64,000 nucleotides of DNA. Source: Laburnicola sp. R22_1 (taxonomy: Eukaryota > Ascomycota > Dothideomycetes > Pleosporales > Didymosphaeriaceae). The DNA is taken from the NCBI GenBank assembly GCA_014281115.1, contig JACONQ010000013.1, forward strand, positions 672,501-736,500, given 5' to 3'. This document shows, one piece after another, positions 11,080 through 21,535 of the stretch (within the stretch, counting starts at the first letter, position 1; each line of letters starts with the position of its first letter). The translations under genes and the position numbers were made by a program. The notes below the pieces were generated by a model that did no database searches, was not told the DNA's origin, and saw only the letters and a list, made by a program, of their open reading frames with translations.

Positions 11080-11963
11080 ATGGCGGATGAAAAATCCAAA
11101 GCGAGGCCCTCTCTCCAGTATGGTATCCTTCAATCAACTATCGCAGATGCTAACCCGACCGCAGGGATACCTTCACCGGCCGGCCCCATTGTCGTGGTCA
11201 AGGTCGGCCCAGAGGCCAAGGAGTACACTATTCACAAGACCCTTCTGATGCGCCACTCGGGCTTCTTTCGCGGCGCGCTCAGCTCTCCCGTATTCCAATC
11301 GGCGCAAGATAGAGTCGTGACGCTCAACGATGTTCATACCAGTGAGTTGCCGGGAGCACTGAACTACACATGTGATATATGCTGACGGTACGGTGCGTTT
11401 TAGTCGTGTTCGATGGCTTCGTCAATTGGGTCTACCTTGAGAAGATAATGAAGGAGAAAGACCGGCGGAGGCTGATCCCGTCCAGAAATTCTTACACCGG
11501 TCCTTTGATCAGATACACAGGCGCGTTGATCCGATGGTATGCCCTTGCCGATCGATTGATTGCACCCGGTATGAAGAAGGCATGCCTGAAAGAAGCCGTG
11601 GAATCCTTCAGCATACTTGCACCATGGTACGAGACGGTAGCGTATGCCTGGGGGAACCTACCCGAAGGCGATCCCATTCTTCAGCTTCTTGTCGACTCGC
11701 ATTGCCAAAACTGTGACCCAGAGATGGCCGAAGCTGTAGAGTCCAAAGACGACATCGATAACATCCCTGTCGAATTTCTGTACCGCTGCATGATTAGTTC
11801 GAAGAACTTTCAGGATTTCGGAGCGGAAGATCAAGTTAAGACCGTAGCCTATTATGAGGGGCTCGAGCGAAATAAAGAGACGGCTAGGACGCAAGAGAAC
11901 GCGCCTCAGACGGAAACCTGCGCATGCTTCCATGGCTATGATGAGCCACCCCAGATCAGCTGA
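11080..11963 (+). CDS. BTB/POZ domain protein (second of a tandem pair)
   Basis: Model: join(11080..11341, 11404..11963), 273 aa. The 62-bp intron (GTGAGT...GTTTTAG) joins ...LNDVHT to IVFDGFVNWVYLEK in phase. BTB signature: IVVVKVG, then YTIHKTLLMRHSGFFRGAL at about residues 45-75, then VVTLNDVH. The second half carries ALADRLIAPGMKKACLKEAV, matching the paralogue's FADRFLVPQLKVQVLGFAV. Same strand and same architecture as the gene at 9322, so the two look like an old tandem duplication. The extra N-terminal 40 residues are low-complexity. Function unknown beyond protein-protein interaction. Confidence 0.88.
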
Positions 11964-13296
11964 TATAAACTAGACAGTTGCTCATCACCAAGTTACAGAG
12001 CTTGTTCGAACAGGGAATGCCATAACATCAGTGCTACCGTAGCTAGACTATACCATCGATGCAGTCCAGCTGCACACAGAAGAGCATTAAATCAGCTACA
12101 CCAGCTTGCATAGAGCAACCGGCGGAGAGGTTGTCATTCCAGCAAGTAATTTCAGGGATCTCAATCCAGTCCAGGGATACTATAAAATGAGAAACCCACA
12201 CTGTCCATACACCTTTCCTTGTGAAACGTCCTTTGACCACTGTTCATCGAGCACTCTGCTGTTCAAACACACGCAAAGCTATAACTATAACAAATAGTGA
12301 CGGTCTCGACCGAGACCCACAGGTACTTCACAGTCAGATCACATGATTGAATTTTTCGATTTCGGAAATATCTCACAGAGCTGGTACACAGAAAAAAAGG
12401 TTGTAGCTAGATTTTCTTTTACCATAGTATAGTTGCGGGATGCAGCTTTGTTCACAAAAAAAATAGTGACTTGAGAGCTATGAGTTTGCGCCTTCTGCAC
12501 TACGCCCATGTTTTCCTCGCACAGTGTCCCTCACTCGCCGTCTAGTTAGAATTATCCCTCGCCAGTGCTCATTTGCGGATACACTCTTCACCATCCGCTA
12601 TTTCGTATCTACTATATACTACCTATCATCCACCATCCACCATCATCCACCCGCCACCAAAATACACACCCCACTCTACCCTTCTATACTTTCTTACACT
12701 CTCCCCTCTCCCCCTCTCTACCCTCCTATTCCCTACACCCTTCTTCCTACCCTTCTCCCTCCCCCTCTCCCTCCCTCATTCCCCTTCCAATCTCCTCTCT
12801 ACCCCCTTTCCACCTCCTCTCTCCACCCCCTTCCCTCTTATAATCCCTACTAAAAAACCACCTACCGTCTACCCCCACTAAATCTACAACCCACACGCAA
12901 TCTACTTTAACCCCCGCCTAAACCCCTAACATACTACTAAGCTACCTGCACACACACTAACTAAATCCTAACACCTATCCCCTTGACGCTGTAGATTATT
13001 TATTTAGCCTATAGGCATATTTGTGGTAATTGCGCATCCTTCGAAAGAGAATCGTGAAATACGTAAGACAGGGGTTGGTAAGGTGTGTAGTTTTGGTTTG
13101 GGTTTTATGTTACAGGAGGGAGGAGTGTAATTGAGTGATAGGGTTATTAAGTATGAGAGTGGAGTGGAGCGGGTTAGGGGGATACGTATATCAAACTTGT
13201 AATCACCAGGCAAACCCACACGCCTAACAATGCTACCAACAGAGTGGACCACTGATAGTACATGTTTAAAGACAGCTCAAATATACTCGCTACCAA
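11964..13296. other. intergenic with orphan TATA element and pyrimidine-rich tract
   Basis: A TATA-like ACTATAAAATGAG at about 12178 resembles the BTB promoters but no convincing gene follows. Bases about 12600-12850 are almost pure pyrimidine (CTCCCT/CCTTCC repeats), and the open frames across it are composition artefacts. Nothing else recognised. Confidence 0.6.
12600..12850 (+). repeat. polypyrimidine low-complexity tract
   Basis: Long C/T-rich run with interspersed A, degenerate CCTCTCCC units. Open frames in all three plus-strand frames reflect composition, not genes. Confidence 0.7.
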
Positions 13297-14493
13297 CTAA
13301 GACCCCCTTCCCCGCCACCTCCTCAAAAACTTAACCAAAGCTTTATTCCCCTCCCCAACCTTACCCCCCTCATACGTGCACTTCTGAATGCCCATAACGC
13401 CCCCACAAGCCAACCTTACCAAAGGCACCCTCTCCCCCACCGGGACCCAAATATCCCTCGCAGCCTCAGGATCCTCCGCTCCTGCGCCAGGCTCTGCACT
13501 AACTTCATTTAGAATAATTCGATGGCCATTAGGAAGCAACATCCAAGGATTCGCTATTTTCCGAATAGCGCGCACATCATCCCACGTCGTCCTCTCCCCA
13601 TCGACCCGACTATGCCTTTTACCAATCTTCTCCGCGTGTTCCACCGGCCCGCCAGAACCTTCATACCACCCCACGTCTTCCAGCGGGGGTACGAAAGCGC
13701 GCGACTTCAGCACGTCAACGAGCATATCTGCGCCTTGCTGTGCTAGCATAGCGGTCAGAGACGCCATGGCTGCGTCCGCCGGGATCGGTATCCCCGGCGC
13801 TGGCGTCTGCGCTAGGATCAAGCCGCCGTCGAACTGCGCGGGATGCAGCGTCTGGACGGACACGCCGGTGAATGGCCTGCGTTTCAGCAGGGCATGCTGG
13901 ATGGGTGCTGCGCCGCCGAGGTCGGGCAGGAGCGAGGGGTGGAGGTTGAGGCCGCCGTATTGGGCGAGGGCGAGGATGCGCGGGGGCACGAAGAGCCCGA
14001 AGGAGACGGCGATTATGAGGTCGATTGGGGAGGGGGGCGTCCAGCCGGTGAAGGTGTCGAGGACATGGCGGGGCAGGAGGGATTGCGTTGCCGCGTGTTG
14101 GATGGGGACTTCGCGGAGGGTTTTGAGGCCGTGGCCGGTGGGTTTGGCGGGGCGGTGGACGACGGAGATGGAGTGGATGAGGTTGGGGATGGAGCGCTGG
14201 GCGGTGGTTAGTGCGTGGAGGGAGGCGATGCTGAAGTCGTCGGAGCCGCAGAAGAGGATTCTTAGAGGTGGGACGGTCGCCGGGGCCGTGGAGGTGTATC
14301 TGCGGCTAGCTGGGACGGATAAGGAGCGGACGGGGGCAGGCAGCCTCCATAGCATGGCGGGAGTCGCGATGTGAGGTTGCTCACCCGCGCTGCACGAGAT
14401 CGCGACCAGGCCTTGGCGGGCGATTCGAGGCATCCTCGGGCGGACCGTTACCAGCGACGTTCTGGGCAGAATGAAGCGCTTTTTACCATACAC
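13297..14493 (-). CDS. FMT1: methionyl-tRNA formyltransferase, mitochondrial
   Basis: Transfers a formyl group from 10-formyl-THF to initiator Met-tRNA for mitochondrial translation. The frame is uninterrupted. If started at 14493 it has 398 residues, but the Met at residue 47 (codon 14353-14355) begins MLWRLPAPVRSLSVPASRRY, a good mitochondrial presequence, so 352 residues is equally likely. The Rossmann start is RILFCGSDDFSIASLHAL. The formyltransferase signature NLHPSLLPDLGGAAPIQHAL holds the expected His and Asn residues. The C-terminal tRNA-binding domain follows (ENAKIxKR-like HAEKIGKRHSRVDGER, then WDDVRAIRKIANPW). It is divergent from the CCZ1-like gene, with a shared promoter of at most 290 bp. 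Confidence 0.9.
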   Translation of the reverse strand: MYGKKRFILPRTSLVTVRPRMPRIARQGLVAISCSAGEQPHIATPAMLWRLPAPVRSLSVPASRRYTSTAPATVPPLRILFCGSDDFSIASLHALTTAQRSIPNLIHSISVVHRPAKPTGHGLKTLREVPIQHAATQSLLPRHVLDTFTGWTPPSPIDLIIAVSFGLFVPPRILALAQYGGLNLHPSLLPDLGGAAPIQHALLKRRPFTGVSVQTLHPAQFDGGLILAQTPAPGIPIPADAAMASLTAMLAQQGADMLVDVLKSRAFVPPLEDVGWYEGSGGPVEHAEKIGKRHSRVDGERTTWDDVRAIRKIANPWMLLPNGHRIILNEVSAEPGAGAEDPEAARDIWVPVGERVPLVRLACGGVMGIQKCTYEGGKVGEGNKALVKFLRRWRGRGS

Positions 14494-14641
14494 CGTAGCG
14501 GGTTCTTCCTACATCGGCGAGCCACACATGGCGGTTCGCCTTCGGCCGCGCGCGTCGAGCTTCACCAACATTGCGCATCTCCAGGGCCCACGAGACCCCC
14601 ACGATATCCGCATGCCCAGCATACCGACCGTGTAGACACGC

Positions 14642-17292
14642 ATGTCTTCGACGGCCACCCCCAAGGTTGTGCCTGCACAGCTGTCGTTCCTGGCTATCTA
14701 CAGCCCCAAGCTAGGACGGTCCGACGAGACCTTCCACAACCAGGTCGTCTTCTACTACTCCAAAGCCGCCAAGGCCCGCTCCAGGATCAATGGCAGCAAC
14801 ACGCAGGCCGAGCAAGAGCTGCGCGAGCACGAGAACGAGAAGCTGCGGCAGGTCGGCCTCGCGCAGGCCATGGTTGGATTCGCCCGGTATGCTCTGAGAC
14901 GCGCTGTAGGCTTCCTCGACACTGGGGCTGATTGACGGCAGGAGCTTCTCCAATGGTGCGGTCGTGGACTCTGTCGAGACGCAGAAGTCGCGCACAGTCT
15001 TGCATGAGCTGGAGGAAGGGTGGTGGATTCTAGCTGTGAGAAACACTACTTCGCGCCTGTGTCTGTGTTCTGATATGCATGCCGTAGTCCATCGACCTCA
15101 CCCAGCTCCCGGCGCATAACCCCCCTCCGGCTGACAACGGAGACAGCTCGGGCCCAGCAGTTGAATACTCGTCGCGGGAAGTCAGCCCGCCGGAATTGCT
15201 GGTCCAACAGCTTGTCCGCGCGCACAATGTCTTCCGCCTCCACCACGGCACAACCCTCGAGGGCATGCTGCAAAAGCACCATCGTGCAAAGTTCTGCAAT
15301 ATACTAGAAAAATACTGGTCGCGCTTCGCCAGCACATGGGACGTGCTTCTCCACGGCAGTCCCGCGGTCGGCATCTACAATGGCATGAAGCTGGCGGCAG
15401 GCGGCGAGCTGGGCATGGGTGTGGGCGAAGAAGAGTGGGGCAGCGGAGAGCGTCTCGTGCTAGAAGACTTTGTGCAGAGGACAGACGGCCTGCTCGATTT
15501 CATCGTGTCTCGCTTCGGCGAGCCGTCGCCTCTACAGGATCCGAAGCCGTCCTCGAACGCGAGTAAACTGGCCGACGTAGCAGACCTGGAACCCTGGATT
15601 GGCAGTGGAAGGACGCCCAATGCCTCTGATGGAATCGTATTCTCTGGCGTAGGAGCCATCACGCGGCGCTCGCTGCGAGACCTGTCACACTGGATCGAAA
15701 CTATCTACTCGAATGGCGACCATGCGTACGGCGTGCGGGACAACCCCACGACTGTCCGGAGGCGGCGACGACCTCAGCGAAGAAATCAGCAGTCCGAGTC
15801 TTCAGCCGAGCCCTTGGCCAAAGCTATTAGGCGTAGCAACCGGCCAGATGACAGCGTCCCCTCAACTGAGTCCGCGTCTGGTCCATCGCCTAATATTCCC
15901 CCTCCCATCGTCAAGGCGGTGGAGGCCTCCCTAGACAAGGCTTCTACTGCTGTAGATTCCTCAAAGGACCACGGCCCTGAGAAATCAGAACCACTTTTGG
16001 CATCGTTGGGCGATACAGAAACCTGGATGAAGTATCTTACCTTGGGTTATGGGACTGCATGGGGCGGCGCTAAGAAGCCTGCATCAGATGAACAACCAGG
16101 TAGACAGGATCCGGCTATAGGAGCTTCTCCAGCAGAAGCTCCTATGCGTTTTGTCGACCCCGAACCCGATATCGACCATGCAGCAGAAAAGTTGAAGACC
16201 CAAATCCAGCAGGAGAACTCCGGATACTTTGCCATAGGCCTGAAAGGCGACATGGAAGAGGAAGATGCAGGTGACTGCAACGAAGAAGGCGACTGGAACA
16301 ACCGCACCCTGTTGCGCACCGTACACGTCGAGTTGACCGACGAGGCCGTACCCTCGACCCCCGGCGCTGGCGAAGACGAAGTCCCCCAATTCGACAACCA
16401 GCTCAGTTTCAATTCCTCCTCCATCGCCGGCTTGCGCCGACTGCGTCCAGTCGTCTACGTCGTACGTACCCGCCCTACCTCCGCAAAACGAGAAGAAACT
16501 AGCTAACACCAACCCCAGCACCGCCCCTTCATCTACACCTTCCTCTTCCACCCCCGCACCGAGTCCCTCACCATAGCCTCCTTCTACCGCGACCTCCACA
16601 CGTACTTTTCCCCGCTCCACCGCCCCCTCTCAATCAGCACGTCGCCCTCCAAAGTCGCCGCGCGCATCGCCGACGCTTCGAATCCGTACACTACAACGGC
16701 TTCGCCTAAACAATTTACCACCCCGAATCCCCAACCTATCTACGATCTCGTCTACGACCCCCGCACCCTCACCGTCCATTCTAGCATCCCTAATATACCT
16801 GACCCCGGGGCGCTCATCGCCTCGGGACTACCTAGCAATGCGCTGATGGCGGACTGGACGCGCCTTGAGGCTCTTACTGTGCATGCGCAGATCCTTGCTA
16901 CGGTGACGAGTACGCGCCGATCGAGGGCGGAGGTTGAACGCACGTGTAAGACGGGGAGGGGGTGGTGGGTGGTTTGGATGCGGTTGCCGCCGTCGCAGGT
17001 CGAGGTCGACGCGGCCGACGCGAGGGAACAAGCGCGTGCGGATGCGGATGCGGATGCTACAGTGGAGTTCGACGCGGATCAGTTGAGGGAAGCGTTTCTT
17101 GTGAGGAGGGCGCGGGATGCGGGTGGCAAGGCGGGGGCGAAGGGGAGTAGTGGTGGTAGTAGGTTTGCGAGTACGGTTTGGAGGCCGGTCGGGGAGAAGG
17201 TGGGGGAGGGGTGGGAGCCTAAGGGGTTGGTGGAAGGGATTGGGTTTGATGCGAGGAGGTATGTTGAGGGGTTGTTGAGTTTGAATCGGTGA
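14642..17292 (+). CDS. CCZ1: CCZ1-type vacuolar fusion protein
   Basis: Model: join(14642..14886, 14942..15035, 15088..16461, 16519..17292), 828 aa. Introns are 55, 52 and 57 bp, all GT-AG and frame-keeping. In the family, Ccz1 pairs with Mon1 as the guanine-nucleotide exchange factor for the Rab7 GTPase in vacuole and late-endosome fusion and in autophagy. The longin-like N-terminus begins PAQLSFLAIYSPKLGRSDET, followed by QVVFYYS and GLAQAMVGFAR/SFSNGA across the first junction. A longin-like second domain lies in exon 3 (WSRFASTWDVLLHG). The middle (about residues 280-430) is Ser/Pro/Glu-rich and probably disordered. The last exon carries HRPFIYTFLFHPRTESLTI. Identification rests on sequence recall of the family. 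Confidence 0.85.
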
Positions 17293-17749
17293 GGTGGGGA
17301 TGGGGGATGTTGGAGATAGATGGCATGTACGGTTCGTTGATCCATGCATGGTGTTACTATCGCTATCGACGAAATACTAACTCCCTCGCTACCTCGCTCG
17401 CTCGCTGTTGTACCATGTATCATCCATCCCAGTTGATCAGATGATACACACAGAGACTAGGCTCCGGCGTCGCTGACTATCCATATACATAGACACACAA
17501 TAAACGCCGCAACTCCAGTACACCACCATCCCATCCCATCCCATCCTATCATTAACTCCCATCTCCCAAATAAAATAAAAATTGCTACGCGAAACGCCGC
17601 ACGCCCGATAGGCTACGTGACCGTGACCGTCATTCATCCGACTCCCGAGTAAAAAAACATTACATACCTAACATCGCACACGCACATCCACGCGACTAAT
17701 CCGCCCAAGGCGCAACACGGCTTCATCTATACTTATTATAAGAGATTAC
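17293..17749. other. intergenic between convergent CCZ1-like and protease genes
   Basis: Contains (CTCG)n and (CCATC)n short repeats near 17390 and 17525. No gene seen. Confidence 0.6.
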
Positions 17750-19427
17750 TTAGTAAACCACCACGGCCGTCAAGCCTACAGCAATACAGATCACAAACAC
17801 AGACAGGGGAATAGCGCATAATGCGCCGGCGGCAGCAGCGGGTTGGTCTCGCGAGGACGACTCTGCAGGGAGGCTTGTATCTTGGGTTCCAGATGCTGGT
17901 GGGCGAGATGCGGGGGACGAAGCGCCGGCGGGGAAGAGGGGGTTGATTGAGGTGGGCGTGGGGGACGCGGATGCTAAAAACGTAACGTCTCAGCGGGTGT
18001 ACTTGAAAGCTAGATAAAAGTCGACTTACCAGCCGAAGCCTCCACGGACGCAGACGCCGACGCCTCAGTCTCTTCCGCTCCTCTCCTCTCGACCCCGAAT
18101 CCCACCCTCCCATTCTCAAAATCAAACGCCGTATACACGTTCTTGAGAAACACATCGCCAAGCAGCCACTGCGAGGGGCCAAATACCTGCCGGCCAAAGA
18201 TATTGCTCCAGCACGCTCCTCCGGATTCGGATTCGGCTTTCCCGCCAATCCAGTCTTTAGTCGAGATAGCGTACATCTCCGACCCGAGCTGGACGTGTAT
18301 TTCCTTGTCCGAGTCGCAGGGCACCGTGAACGACTCGCCAGACTGCGTAGACCCATCGATGAGTTCATGCAGCGCCACGGCGTCGTCTTCAGGCATGAAG
18401 ATAAACGAAGTCCCCGTGTCGATGACGGCGGTCCGGTCGGTGAGGCCGGCCATCTCGCCGTCTGCGCCTGCGTCCGCAATGCCAATTTCCCAGAAGCCGT
18501 TGTCGTTGTCCCTGGCGGAGAGCCAGTTCAAGTGGCCGTCGAAGCGGTCCGTGTTCACGTCGCCGAGGGTGAGTTCGCCGTTGTGGGCACCATCGGCGGC
18601 GCGACTGAGATGCAAGCCGTAGAGGTTTGCATCGATGAGGTTTGCGGTGGCGAGCGTCTCGATGAGCAGCGGGGCGTTGATGGCGCCGGGGATGTGTTGG
18701 CCTTTGCCGAGGCCCAGGATGCCGTCCATGGGGTACGAGGTGAATTCTTGAGACACATTGGTCGCGAGGCCGAAGGTGAGGGGCGTGGAGAGGGCGCCGA
18801 TGTGGAGTGTGTCTTCAGCGATGGTGCCGGATACGGAGCCGGTGCCGTATGTGATTGAGAACGGGGTCGTGTCCGTCTGTACCGACGTTAGTATATCCAG
18901 TTTGCCATGCCCTTGTGCGGTTGGAATCGTTCCTTCAGCGTGTCCGAATCCCCCTTGCCAAACGTGTTGTGCTTCCCACAAGCCTCTGCTGTACACTCCT
19001 CCCCCATGACCCACGTATTGCTTGCTGCTGAATCTAGTAGCAAGTGGTATTCCTCCTTTGAGCTCCCAATTGTCACGGCCACCATGTAACTGATGTCCGA
19101 CCCATCTTGGTCTACCGCCACGCTGTTCTCCCCTTTCGGAGGTTCGCTGTTCAGAATGGTGTACTGGTTCTCTCGCGGCTGTTTCGGTACGCGTCGCAGA
19201 GGTAGTGTAATCGATCGCCGCGGTGCATCAATGGTTGATGGGTCTGCCTTCGCATCGTACTTGGGTACATGCGGATAGAATGCGGGCTCGTCTCGTCTCG
19301 TCTGCCCCTTTCCTGCATCGCGGTAGCTCGGTTCATAGGGATAGAATGCCGTAACTATGGGTATTATTGCGCTTGTCACCGTCCAAGCCGTCCAGTGAAT
19401 AAACATTATAGGATCTTGAAGATACAC
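17750..19427 (-). CDS. A1-family aspartic protease, membrane- or GPI-anchored
   Basis: Model: complement(join(17750..17973, 18030..18876, 18933..19427)), 521 aa. The second Met (codon 19404-19406) begins a signal peptide, MFIHWTAWTVTSAIIPIVTA. A propeptide follows, then the pepsin fold. The first active-site loop reads LLLDSAASNTWV, which is DSA in place of the usual DTG; the second, TAVIDTGTSFIF, is canonical. The flap is FSITYGTGSVSG, and the substrate-pocket strand is SYPMDGILGLGKG. The C-terminus is Ser/Pro-rich and ends in a hydrophobic helix (LSVFVICIAVGLTAVVVY), suggesting a yapsin-like anchored enzyme. The intron at 17974-18029 is canonical. The intron at 18877-18932 has a perfect TACTAAC branch site and a CAG acceptor but begins GA rather than GT. 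Confidence 0.85.
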
Positions 19428-21284
19428 GAGGAGGGTGTTGTAGCAAGATGAGTAAACGAATGCAGATGGATTCTAGCGATTAAGAAGACGGCAGGTACCA
19501 GTCACCTAAGACGCCCTAGCCGTGAAAGCAATGTTTTCGAAGAGAAGGAAAACACAAAAGACCTTCCGTAGGTCATAAGAACGTCGGAGGGGCTGGTCAT
19601 GGGGTCAGTATGGGTCGCGGCAGGAGCATCCCTAGAGGGGCAGGTGTGAGACGTCCGTCCGACGTCCGTCGACTTTCTTGGAGCCTCAATCCTTCGCTTC
19701 AGCGGCGATCACTGCCAAAGGGAAAGACACACGGAAGGAGGAGGCAGGAGACGAGATGAAAACGGAGCGCAGGCCATGTTGGTTTCCTGCACCCGTTCTC
19801 GCGGTGCATATGCCGTTCAAGATTGCCCTGCGATAGCTTGACATTGGGCGGGGCTCGCTAACAAGTCGATGTCCGTGCGTTCATCCTAGCTTTATCGGGC
19901 ATCCCCCTGCATTCAGATGGCAGTACCGTGAACTACAGTTCTATACATTTGAGCTCCATAATGTAGATGGGATCAACAATATCTGTTGCTTACACGAGCT
20001 GGACCACGATTCTACCGGCCAGGAATCGGCAGGACCAGCCTCACAGGTCGATCTCGAGAAGCAACCCGTACGCGCCTATATAGGGGGGTTCATAGCATTT
20101 TCATTCATTCTTTTGATACTGTAACCGACTTTGATAAATGTCTGCGTTGAAACTATGAGCCCAGGATGACATGTGTTGTCATATTTTTGTATGAGATTTG
20201 CCTGTAAATTAATGCAGTTTAATAACAAGCCAAGGACAACTTTCCATCACAGCGTTTTACCGTATACCAAAAGGTTGCGATGATCTTACTCCTGATAACA
20301 AGCTAAGGAAGATTTCTACCTTAATAGATGACGAGATTTATAGCAGGAGCACCTACTAATACCCCAATACTTTATTTACTAGCTAATCTATAGTACAATA
20401 CAATGCGCAGCAGTGCGGGGAAGTGACTTACGAGTATTTTCACGTCACGCACCTTATAGGGCAGGTTACAGCTACTAATGCGGAACATTCACCCTGTGAG
20501 GTCTCATCCAAACTTTGCCAAGACGTACGAACGCCAAAAACCTGACAGGGGGTATCTTTTGAACATCTTCGTCGTGTGGAGATTCTAACCTAGTTCGAGT
20601 CCGCACCATACACAGAGAGGGGTAAAACAGGAGGCACTAAACCCAGTACCTAGCACACAGTGCCTAGGGGGTATCTTTTGTATGCTTACGGCGTCAAAAA
20701 GTAGCAGGGGTAATATATATCACCTGTGAAAGGTATCAACCTTGGTCATCAAGTTGACATGAATTTGGCTCGCCATTGTGTCAAAACTTGTTATCACGCC
20801 TCGCCCGTCATCATTACGTGTACAAAATCCGCCTACAACTTATGCAAGCCCATTATACCTTGTAAAAAGGTATCATCTCACGTCGCGTTGACGTTATTCT
20901 ATGTGGAATTCCCCTGGGCGCGCTACGGAAAGAACCACATCACGGTCTTGCTCACTGTCTTGGGGATCTTCTCCCGGGGACACGGCAGCCATTCCTATGA
21001 TCTATCCACGAAGAAGTGAAACACAAGTCGCTGATTTCGAAACAGCTGTGAGATTAGTTGGGCATTGAAAGACTTTTTGCAGCCTCATCCGAATTGGGCC
21101 AGGCTAGATTCGATGCCGTAAAGAGATAATGATAGAGCAAAGTTCTGCCATTCACATGTCTCTCCACATCATTGCGCTAGTGGCATTTACTAGAAATTAA
21201 ATCGTTCCGAAGTCGCGGCTATTCTTTCTACATAATGGCCAAAGTGGAGACTAGTATTTTCTAGATGGTGGTGGGTGGTGAAAA
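19428..21284. other. gene-poor DNA with degenerate dispersed repeats
   Basis: No credible gene. About 20238-20460 matches, with many changes, the region upstream of the BTB gene at 9019-9215 (ACTTTCCATCACAGCGTT against GCTTTCTATCACAACGTT, then CGGGGAA and ACCTTATA). AGGGGGTATCTTTTG occurs at 20547-20561 and again at 20666-20680. A 19-base match to 48756-48774 lies at 20579-20597. About 20719-20830 has a diverged copy at 28316-28430. Confidence 0.55.
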
Positions 21285-21436
21285 TGTAAGGGATAAGTAG
21301 GGTAGCAATTAGGAATGAGAGACTGAGTTGATTGTAACAAGCTGAACAGAGAAACTGCTTAAGTAGCAGAATCGTGATCAGCAACTAGTCTACATCAGGT
21401 TGGTGGTATCATGTGATATCGTACTCCACACTAACA
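21285..21436 (-). repeat. 3' LTR of Copia 2
   Basis: 152 bp, identical on reading to 26399-26550. Unusually short for an LTR. Confidence 0.93.
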
Positions 21437-21535
21437 CACCTCCCACAGCACAAAGGTAGCGGAGTGCTGTAAAGTATAACAAAGCAAAATGAGTGAACAG
21501 AGGGCCTCCAGGGCACCTCCCTAGGAAGAACTCTA

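Noticed and set aside
12524..12881. Three overlapping plus-strand open frames of about 100 codons
   Set aside because: All are Pro/Ser/Leu-rich products of the polypyrimidine tract, with no splice or domain support.
13388..14374. 328-codon plus-strand open frame
   Set aside because: It is antisense to the methionyl-tRNA formyltransferase gene and reflects high GC; no domain.
20726..21019. 97-codon plus-strand open frame
   Set aside because: Lies within the diverged dispersed repeat and has no recognisable features.
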